5,609 bases of DNA, taken from positions 1 through 5,609 of the forward strand of contig JAITPB010000050.1 in the NCBI GenBank assembly GCA_031289625.1, written 5' to 3'. Both the position numbers and the translations under genes were made by a program. Position 1 is the stretch's first letter. Each line of letters opens with the position of its first letter. This stretch comes from Clostridiales bacterium (GTDB taxonomy: Bacteria > Bacillota > Clostridia > Lachnospirales > WQUN01). Below the pieces are notes generated by a model. It made no database searches. It saw only the letters and a list, made by a program, of their open reading frames with translations, and had not been told where the DNA came from. This document shows positions 1 through 5,053 of the stretch, piece after piece.

Positions 1-12
1 CTCTTCCGATCT
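1..12. other. Illumina adapter remnant (sequencing artefact)
   Basis: The bases CTCTTCCGATCT are identical to the 3' end shared by the Illumina TruSeq read 1 and read 2 adapters. The match stops exactly where a convincing ureG reading frame begins. Read on the minus strand, the frame gives the P-loop GPVGSGK and then Asp-Arg-Lys, where the UreG family has a nearly invariant Thr after the Lys. The sequence to the left of about position 13 is therefore not genomic, and this end is a contig end made by untrimmed adapter. Position 12 could belong to either, because T fits both the adapter and the Lys codon. Confidence 0.93.
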
Positions 13-59
13 TTCCCGGAGCCCACAGGCCCGCCCACGCCTATTTTGACATAAGCCAT
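12..59 (-). CDS. ureG: UreG, urease accessory GTPase (5' fragment, 16 codons)
   Basis: This is the start of UreG, the SIMIBI-class GTPase that drives GTP-dependent nickel delivery to apo-urease in the UreD/F/G complex. The ATG at 59-57 opens MAYVKIGVGGPVGSGK, which holds the family's N-terminal strand and the P-loop GPVGSGK (residues 10-16). A full UreG is about 200 residues, so more than 90% is missing. The loss is an assembly edge with adapter sequence rather than a biological truncation. The start is supported by a GGTG-rich Shine-Dalgarno site 5 nt upstream and by 13 nt of spacing from the ureF stop. The ureE-ureF-ureG order is the usual accessory gene order. Confidence is high despite the short length, because motif, position and context agree. 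Confidence 0.92.
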
Positions 60-64
60 TTTTT

Positions 65-74
65 CACCACCCCT
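65..74 (-). promoter_or_regulatory. Shine-Dalgarno site of ureG
   Basis: On the minus strand this reads AGGGGTGGTG, followed by five A bases and the ATG of ureG. Its first two bases are part of the ureF stop codon TAG (75-73), so ribosomes ending ureF finish on top of the ureG binding site. This fits coupled translation of the two partners. Confidence 0.7.
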
Positions 75-735
75 AAGACATATACAATCGCCCGGACATC
101 ACCTCATGCTGCATGGCCCGCAAATCAAATCCACATCCCGAAGCGCCCAATTCATCCATTGAGACAGATAAAGCTTTTCGCGCGGCCTCCGGTATCAATT
201 TCATGGCCTCAAACAACGCCGACTGACCGTAAAGTTGTCCCAGCGGCACTAACTTTACGGCCTGATTCACAAACGCGGAGAGGATATGATAACAATAAAG
301 TTCAATCGCTGTGCTCGTCGCCGCATGCAAATCACGGATAAACAAACCGGCCGCTACCGGATAATGTCCATCACACACGCCTTCGGATATGGCCTTGCGA
401 TATGCGGTGAGGGAGGGATAGTCCGACAGCGCCGACTGCGCTTTCAGAAACCGCGTGCACAGTTTTTCGCTTCCCGTGCGTATTTCACGGGGCTGCTTCA
501 TAGCGGAACATAAATTGTCCAGTTGAACCAAATCCACTCCATCCGCCGCTTTTGCCGCAAGGCCCAAATCATTGTACGGCAGAAGATATACCTGCGCTTT
601 CAAAAAGTCAAGCAAAGTATCCCCGCATCGGACAATGCCTTTTTGCGTATAAGTCTCCATACCGTTGGACAATGTGTATGCGCCAATCGGGAACAGCGCG
701 TCAAAAGCTTGAAAAAGCGGCAGGAAATTATTCAT
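73..735 (-). CDS. ureF: UreF, urease accessory protein
   Basis: UreF (220 aa, normal length) is the mainly helical cytoplasmic scaffold that joins UreD/UreH and UreG on apo-urease and gates nickel and CO2 insertion at the active-site lysine. Family landmarks are all visible: FPIGAYTLSNGMET near residues 15-28, PREIRTGSEKLCTRF at 82-96, GHYPVAAG at 123-130, AVKLVPLGQLYGQ at 159-171 and the C-terminal MQHEVMSGRLYMS at 208-220. The start ATG at 735-733 is preceded by AGGGG with 7 nt spacing and overlaps the end of ureE by 8 nt. Nothing looks broken. The fragment of ureG follows after 13 nt, so the two complex partners are made next to each other. The identification rests on motifs recognised by eye. 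Confidence 0.96.
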   Translation of the reverse strand: MNNFLPLFQAFDALFPIGAYTLSNGMETYTQKGIVRCGDTLLDFLKAQVYLLPYNDLGLAAKAADGVDLVQLDNLCSAMKQPREIRTGSEKLCTRFLKAQSALSDYPSLTAYRKAISEGVCDGHYPVAAGLFIRDLHAATSTAIELYCYHILSAFVNQAVKLVPLGQLYGQSALFEAMKLIPEAARKALSVSMDELGASGCGFDLRAMQHEVMSGRLYMS

Positions 736-1165
736 GGCGATGCCCCTGCACAGTGACTTCCGGCGTAAATTTTTCCGTCACACACTCACATTGAAATCCC
801 AGTTTTTGTAAATACTCAAAGGTTGGACGGTCGTATGGCGTATCAACCCAATCTTCTCCTACGAAAAGAGGCAGGTGACGGTTCCCAAGTTCAAAACACG
901 CGCGCCCCATCCCCTTTATGGAAGAGACGCTTATCCGCGTAAGTTTACATGGCGTGAGCGACAGTACAATAATTCTGTTTTCATCCTCAAACAAAACGCC
1001 GCTGTCATACAGAGGCTCAGAAAGACGCAATCCAATCTCCTCGCCCGACGAAGTGGTCTTTTTCAAAATCTTATTGTTCCGCTCAAACCACTCAAAACGC
1101 ACGGTTTCAACTCGTTTGTTTTGCGCGGGTTCCCTTAATTTTCCGATAATCTTCTCAATCACCAT
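728..1165 (-). CDS. ureE: UreE, urease nickel metallochaperone
   Basis: UreE (145 aa) is the dimeric cytoplasmic nickel carrier that hands Ni2+ to UreG. The N-terminal peptide-binding domain starts with MVIEKIIG and includes the EIGLRL strand (43-48). The C-terminal metal-binding domain has the family signature FELGNRHLPL, whose His97 corresponds to the essential interface histidine (His96 of Klebsiella UreE). By eye the secondary HxH pair of Klebsiella (His110/His112) falls on Tyr111-Asp112-Arg113 and is lost. A Cys-x-Cys (126, 128) and a short His-Arg-His tail (142-144) are present instead of the long poly-His tail of some UreEs. The ATG at 1165 lies 2 nt after the ureC stop with no visible Shine-Dalgarno site, which suggests translation coupled to ureC. 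The 3' end overlaps ureF by 8 nt. Confidence 0.96.
   Translation of the reverse strand: MVIEKIIGKLREPAQNKRVETVRFEWFERNNKILKKTTSSGEEIGLRLSEPLYDSGVLFEDENRIIVLSLTPCKLTRISVSSIKGMGRACFELGNRHLPLFVGEDWVDTPYDRPTFEYLQKLGFQCECVTEKFTPEVTVQGHRHE
743..747 (-). promoter_or_regulatory. Shine-Dalgarno site of ureF
   Basis: The minus strand reads AGGGG here, 7 nt before the ureF ATG and inside the last codons of ureE. It supports the chosen ureF start. Confidence 0.55.
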
Positions 1166-1167
1166 GG

Positions 1168-2880
1168 CTAAAATAAATAATACTTCTGCGTTAAGGGCAG
1201 TTTTTTGGCGGGTTCGCAGGTTACACGCTGACCCTCTGCCTTGACTGTATAGGTTTCGGGGTCTACCTCAATGCCGCCGGTGCGGTTGTTATATCGCATG
1301 TCCGCCTTGGACAGCGCGCGGCAATTCTTTACTGGCAAAACAATGCGCCCAAGCCCCAGACGCCGTCCTATGCCGCTCTCAAAAGCCGCGCCTGACACAA
1401 AAGTAATGCAGGTGCGCTTTTGAGCCAGCGCCGACGAGCCGAACATTTTTGTGTACAGCACAGGCTGCGGCGTGGGGACAGAAGCGTTGGCGTCGCCCAT
1501 CTTAGAAGCAATGATGAATCCTCCTTTCAGTATTATCTCCGGCTTCGCGCCGAAGAACGCGGGATTCCAAATGACTAAATCGGCGTATTTCCCGGTTTCC
1601 AATGAGCCTACATAATCCGATATTCCATGGGTAACAGCGGGATTGATTGTATATTTGGAAATATAGCGTTTCGCACGAAAATTATCGTTTCGCGCGCTGT
1701 CTTCAGGCAGTGCGCCCCTTTGGTCCTTCATCTTGCTGGCCGTCTGCCACGTCCGTGTAATGACTTCTCCAACCCGCCCCATGGCCTGCGAATCAGAACT
1801 CATCATGGAAAAAAAACCCATGTCGTGCAGGACATCCTCTGCCGCAATGGTTTCGGGGCGAATCCGCGAATCCGCGAACGCAACATCTTCTGGCACCCGG
1901 CTGTCCAAATGGTGGCAAACCATCAGCATATCGAGGTGCTCGTCAACTGTGTTGACTGTGAAGGGCATGGTGGGATTTGTGGACGACGGCAGTATGTTCG
2001 GCATGGCCGCCGCTTTTATAATGTCCGGCGCATGGCCGCCTCCCGCGCCCTCGGTATGATAGGTGTGAATCACGCGCCCACCGATGGCCAATAGAGTGTC
2101 TTCTACAAATCCGCTCTCGTTGAGCGTGTCGGTATGAATGGACACCTGCACATCGTATTCATCCGCCGCGTCAAGCGCGGCGCGTATAACAGCCGGGGTG
2201 GAACCCCAGTCCTCGTGGATTTTCAACCCGCAAGCGCCCGCCTCAATCTGCTCGGTAAGAGTGGCGGCCTCCGCGCTGTTCCCTTTCCCTAAAAAGCCTA
2301 AATTCATTGGATAGCTTTCTGCCGCCTCCATCATTTTCTCAATGTTAAAACGCCCAGGCGTACAAGTCGTAGCGTTTGTTCCATCCGCCGGGCCTGTACC
2401 GCCGCCGAGCATGGTGGTAACGCCTGAATACAGAGCGGTTTCTATCTGTGTGGGGCTGATAAAATGGATATGAGTGTCAATCCCGCCGGCTGTGACAATC
2501 ATACCCTCGCCGGCTATGATTTCAGTGCTTGCGCCCACAGTGAGCCCTGCGGTCACGCCGTCCATGATATCAGGATTGCCCGCTTTTCCTACGGCGCATA
2601 TTTTGCCGTCTTTTACGCCTATATCAGCCTTGATTATGCCTGTATAGTCCAAAATAACCGCGTTGGTGATAACGGTGTCAGGGCATTCGCAATCCTTTGC
2701 ACCGCAGGATTGGCCCATTCCATCCCGCAGGGACTTGCCGCCGCCGAACTTCGCCTCCTCGCCGTATAGGGTCAGATCGCATTCCACCTCGATAATCAGC
2801 GACGTATCCCCCAAGCGTATTCTGTCGCCCGCCGTGGGCCCGTACATACTCGCGTACTGCTTCCTTGTCATCTGAAACAT
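1168..2880 (-). CDS. ureC: UreC, urease alpha (catalytic) subunit
   Basis: UreC (570 aa, normal length) carries the di-nickel centre that hydrolyses urea to ammonia and carbamate. All checked active-site positions are intact, with a constant offset of +3 from Klebsiella numbering: His137 and His139 (THIHF), the carbamylated Lys220 and His222 (GLKIHEDWG), His249 (SIHTDTLNESG), His275 (YHTEGAGGGHAPDI), the flap residues Cys322 and His323 (MVCHHLD), and Asp363 (MMSSDSQAMGRVGE). The N-terminus MTRKQYASMYGPTAGDRIRLGDT and the C-terminal KLPLTQKYYLF are typical of full-length alpha subunits. The ATG at 2880 has AAGGGGG 9 nt upstream. A second in-frame ATG at codon 4 is possible but less well placed. 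It lies 4 nt after ureAB, with which it forms the enzyme, and 2 nt before ureE. No frameshift is visible, and the protein should be active once loaded with nickel. Confidence 0.99.
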   Translation of the reverse strand: MFQMTRKQYASMYGPTAGDRIRLGDTSLIIEVECDLTLYGEEAKFGGGKSLRDGMGQSCGAKDCECPDTVITNAVILDYTGIIKADIGVKDGKICAVGKAGNPDIMDGVTAGLTVGASTEIIAGEGMIVTAGGIDTHIHFISPTQIETALYSGVTTMLGGGTGPADGTNATTCTPGRFNIEKMMEAAESYPMNLGFLGKGNSAEAATLTEQIEAGACGLKIHEDWGSTPAVIRAALDAADEYDVQVSIHTDTLNESGFVEDTLLAIGGRVIHTYHTEGAGGGHAPDIIKAAAMPNILPSSTNPTMPFTVNTVDEHLDMLMVCHHLDSRVPEDVAFADSRIRPETIAAEDVLHDMGFFSMMSSDSQAMGRVGEVITRTWQTASKMKDQRGALPEDSARNDNFRAKRYISKYTINPAVTHGISDYVGSLETGKYADLVIWNPAFFGAKPEIILKGGFIIASKMGDANASVPTPQPVLYTKMFGSSALAQKRTCITFVSGAAFESGIGRRLGLGRIVLPVKNCRALSKADMRYNNRTGGIEVDPETYTVKAEGQRVTCEPAKKLPLTQKYYLF

Positions 2881-2884
2881 GCCG

Positions 2885-3565
2885 TCACGCCCCCTTAAAT
2901 CCTAGATATCGCGCCTTTTCGATCGCGGCCGCTTTTACATCGCCGTCGTCCATACAACCGTTGGTCAAGCCGTTTAGTCCATACCCATGTCTCGCGCCGC
3001 CAATCGCCACAAGCGCAATCGCTTTCGACTCCCCGGGCTCAAAACGCACGGCAGTGCCGGAGGGGATGTCCAGACGCATACCAAAGGCGGCGGCGCGATC
3101 AAAGTCCAGAGCCTTATTGACCTCGAAAAAATGAAAGTGCGATCCCACCTGGATGGGGCGGTCCGCCGTGTTCACCACGATGATCGAACCGGTAGCCTTT
3201 CCCGCGTTCATGGTCAGTAAATCGCCGTCAAAGAGTAACTCGCCGGGTTTTTCCCTGCCAGAGGAGGGGATGGGCTCGTGGACTGTCACCAATTTTGTAC
3301 CGTCCGGGAAGGTGGCTTCCAGTTGTACTTCATGCATTATCTCGGCGACACCGTCCATTACATCGTTCGCGGACAGCAGTTTGGCGCCGGCGCTCATGAG
3401 CTCGGTAACAGAAAGCCCATCCCGTGCTAATTCTAACAGTTCGGAGGTAATATAGGCGACAGCTTCTGGATAATTCAGTTTCAGGCCGCGATTTTTACGG
3501 GCTTTCGCCAACTCACCCGCGTAATGCGTTAATAGCCGCTCCTGTTCTCTTGGTGTAAGGCGCAC
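2885..3565 (-). CDS. ureAB: UreAB, fused urease gamma and beta subunit
   Basis: One 226-aa protein replaces the separate gamma (about 100 aa) and beta (about 100-125 aa) structural subunits. The gamma part spans about residues 1-100, starting MRLTPREQERLLTHYAG, with LNYPEAVAYI (30-39) and DVMDGVAEIMHEV (68-80) and ending at LVTVHEPI. A short linker (about 99-106) leads to the beta part at about 107: PGELL, GSHFHFFEVN (141-150), and RLDIPSGTAVRFEPGE (164-179). The layout matches Helicobacter UreA, but the chain ends at GFKGA, about 12 residues earlier. The start is GTG (3565-3563); an in-frame TGA lies 6 nt upstream, and the next in-frame ATG is at codon 57, inside the gamma domain. The Shine-Dalgarno site is strong. 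It follows urtE by 18 nt and precedes ureC by 4 nt. Confidence 0.97.
   Translation of the reverse strand: MRLTPREQERLLTHYAGELAKARKNRGLKLNYPEAVAYITSELLELARDGLSVTELMSAGAKLLSANDVMDGVAEIMHEVQLEATFPDGTKLVTVHEPIPSSGREKPGELLFDGDLLTMNAGKATGSIIVVNTADRPIQVGSHFHFFEVNKALDFDRAAAFGMRLDIPSGTAVRFEPGESKAIALVAIGGARHGYGLNGLTNGCMDDGDVKAAAIEKARYLGFKGA
2890..2896 (-). promoter_or_regulatory. Shine-Dalgarno site of ureC
   Basis: The minus strand reads AAGGGGG, 9 nt before the ureC ATG at 2880. The site lies within the last codons of ureAB, whose TGA stop (2887-2885) falls between it and the ATG. It favours the ATG at 2880 over the in-frame ATG three codons later. Confidence 0.7.
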
Positions 3566-3570
3566 GAAAA

Positions 3571-3580
3571 ATCATCTCCT
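3571..3580 (-). promoter_or_regulatory. Extended Shine-Dalgarno site of ureAB, supports GTG start
   Basis: The minus strand reads AGGAGATGAT, which differs at one base from AGGAGGTGAT, the complement of the 16S rRNA 3' end. The AGGAG core is 10 nt from the GTG start of ureAB, and the extended pairing ends 5 nt from it. The ATG inside this site (3575-3573) is out of frame with ureAB and is best read as part of the ribosome binding site. Confidence 0.78.
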
Positions 3581-3583
3581 ATT

Positions 3584-4276
3584 CTATTCTGTAAGAATCT
3601 TTTGTATATGATCGGCGTTCATCTCACGAGACGCGCCGTTCAAAACGATATTTCCCTTTTCCATAATGTACAAATCGTCTGACACATCCAGCACAAAGTC
3701 TAAATACTGCTCAACAAGCAGAATGGTAATCCCTTTTTCCGTATTGATTTTTTGAATCGCCGCGCCTATATCCTGAATAATAGAAGGCTGTATGCCCTCG
3801 GTGGGCTCGTCTAAAATCAGAATCTTCGGCTCTGCCGCAAGCGCCCGCGCAATGGCTAACTGCTGCTGCTGACCGCCCGATAAATCGCCGCCTTTGCGCT
3901 TGGCAAACTGCGGCAAAACAGGAAACAGCTCATATATATATTCCGGAATCTTCCCTCTGCCGCCTTTGGGCTGCAAGCCCAAATCAAGGTTTTCTTGCAC
4001 CGTCATTTGCGGGAAAATATCACGCCCCTGAGGCACATAGCCGATTCCTAACTTCACGCGGCCGTATGCCGGCAATTTTGTAATATCCTGTCCGTCGAAT
4101 ATAATTTTACCAGCCGGCGTTTTAACCAACCCCATAATGCTTTTCAATGCGGTGCTTTTACCCACGCCGTTCCTGCCGATTAAACAGGTTACGCTCGCTT
4201 TTTTGACAGACAGCTCCAACGCGTGAATTACACGGCTTTCCCCATAATAGGCGTCTAACCCGCTGATCTGAAGCAT
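3584..4276 (-). CDS. urtE: UrtE, urea ABC transporter ATP-binding protein
   Basis: UrtE (230 aa) is one of the two cytoplasmic ATPases that power urea import through UrtB/UrtC. Visible ABC motifs are Walker A GRNGVGKST (34-42), the Q-loop in VPQGRD (Gln83), the signature LSGGQQQQ (132-139), and Walker B ILILDEP with Glu157 (152-158). The segment LLVEQYLDF (187 onwards) carries Gln where many ABC ATPases have the switch histidine. Gln at this place is usual in the LivF/UrtE branch, so I do not treat it as a defect. The wording LLVEQYLDFVLDVSD resembles UrtE more than the amino-acid protein LivF, and the adjoining urease genes settle the substrate. The ATG abuts the urtD stop TAA exactly, with GGTGAG 6 nt upstream. 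The gene ends 18 nt before ureAB. Confidence 0.96.
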   Translation of the reverse strand: MLQISGLDAYYGESRVIHALELSVKKASVTCLIGRNGVGKSTALKSIMGLVKTPAGKIIFDGQDITKLPAYGRVKLGIGYVPQGRDIFPQMTVQENLDLGLQPKGGRGKIPEYIYELFPVLPQFAKRKGGDLSGGQQQQLAIARALAAEPKILILDEPTEGIQPSIIQDIGAAIQKINTEKGITILLVEQYLDFVLDVSDDLYIMEKGNIVLNGASREMNADHIQKILTE

Positions 4277-5053
4277 TTACCGCTCACCGCCTCTGCCCAG
4301 ATAGACCGCCCGCACTGTTTTGTCCGCCAACACATCGGAAATATTGCCTTCCAGCAGCACTTTCCCTTCGTGCAGCACAGTTACCGTATCCGCCGCTTGT
4401 TTTACAAATTCCATATCGTGTTCTACCACAATAATTGTACATTCCTGTTTAATTTCTTTCAAAATTTCGCCTGTTTTTATGGTTTCAGCCTTACCCATTC
4501 CAGCGGCCGGCTCGTCTAGCATGATGATCTCCGGCTTTTGCACCAATTGCATAGCGATTTCCAGCCATTGTTTTTTTCCATGTGCCAACGAACCCGCCTT
4601 TAAGTCCTGGCATCCTCTTAAATCCACTTTGTCCAATACCGCGTCAATACGGTTAAAATCCTCCTTCGAGGGACGGCGGAATATGGAATCCCAAATGCCT
4701 TTATGCCCCTTTAGCGATAGAATCATGTTATCCAAAACCGTGAGGTTGACAAATACAGACGGCACTTGAAACTTTCTGCCCACGCCTTCCCGCACGATTT
4801 CGTGTTCCTTCAGCCCGGTCAGGCGCACTCTATCTCTGCCGTTGGGATAAAAAATAACCGTTCCCATCGTGGGTTTTGTTTTCGCGCAGATAATATCTAG
4901 AAGCGTCGTTTTCCCCGCTCCGTTAGGCCCGATAAAGAAATGCACCGTACCGCGTTTTACGGTAATGTCTACATCGGTCAGGGCGTAGAAGCCGTCGAAA
5001 GATACGGATATACTGTTGATTTTTAAAACCGTGTCTTTGTCAATGTGCGGCAT
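4277..5053 (-). CDS. urtD: UrtD, urea ABC transporter ATP-binding protein
   Basis: UrtD (258 aa from this start) is the second ATPase of the urea importer. It shows Walker A GPNGAGKTT (42-50), the Q-loop RKFQVPSVF (Gln96), an ABC signature LAHGKKQWLEI (156-166), Walker B IIMLDEPAAGM (176-186) and the switch histidine in VVEHDMEF (His212). The signature is the UrtD type, commonly L-S-H-G-Q-K-Q-W-L-E-I, here with Ala and Lys at two positions. The frame stays open up to a TTG at 5176, but those 41 extra codons lie wholly inside urtC and do not resemble an ABC domain. The ATG at 5053-5051 has GGGAGGGG 5 nt upstream and gives the normal UrtD length. It overlaps urtC by 14 nt and abuts urtE. Confidence 0.96.
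   Translation of the reverse strand: MPHIDKDTVLKINSISVSFDGFYALTDVDITVKRGTVHFFIGPNGAGKTTLLDIICAKTKPTMGTVIFYPNGRDRVRLTGLKEHEIVREGVGRKFQVPSVFVNLTVLDNMILSLKGHKGIWDSIFRRPSKEDFNRIDAVLDKVDLRGCQDLKAGSLAHGKKQWLEIAMQLVQKPEIIMLDEPAAGMGKAETIKTGEILKEIKQECTIIVVEHDMEFVKQAADTVTVLHEGKVLLEGNISDVLADKTVRAVYLGRGGER
4283..4288 (-). promoter_or_regulatory. Shine-Dalgarno site of urtE
   Basis: The minus strand reads GGTGAG, 6 nt before the urtE ATG and within the last codons of urtD. Because the urtD TAA directly touches the urtE ATG, ribosomes ending urtD can restart at once, which would help make the two ATPases in equal amounts. Confidence 0.5.

Noticed and set aside
187..190. Gln in place of the switch histidine in UrtE (residues 187-190 of the protein, not window positions) as a sign of an inactive ATPase.
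   Set aside because: Gln after VE at this position is usual in LivF and UrtE proteins, so it is a feature of the family and not a lesion.
1627..2094. A 155-codon open frame on the plus strand opposite ureC, with a second shorter frame overlapping it.
   Set aside because: It lies wholly antisense to the strongly conserved catalytic region of ureC. Its protein has no recognisable domain and it has no convincing ribosome binding site. It is a shadow of ureC codon use.
3513..3575. A 20-codon frame starting at the ATG inside the ureAB ribosome binding site, as a possible leader peptide.
   Set aside because: The ATG is part of an extended Shine-Dalgarno sequence that serves the GTG at 3565. It has no ribosome binding site of its own, and the peptide is a frame-shifted reading of ureAB.
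4320..4769. A 149-codon plus-strand frame opposite urtD, rich in Ser, Cys and Ile.
   Set aside because: It mirrors the ABC motifs of urtD in antisense, including the Walker B region, and its odd composition is explained by that. There is no independent support for expression.
3584..5053. The two ATPases could be the branched-chain amino-acid proteins LivG and LivF.
   Set aside because: The families are related, but the HGKKQWLEI signature in the first, LLVEQYLDF in the second, the UrtC-type permease end and the directly adjoining urease genes all favour the urea transporter.
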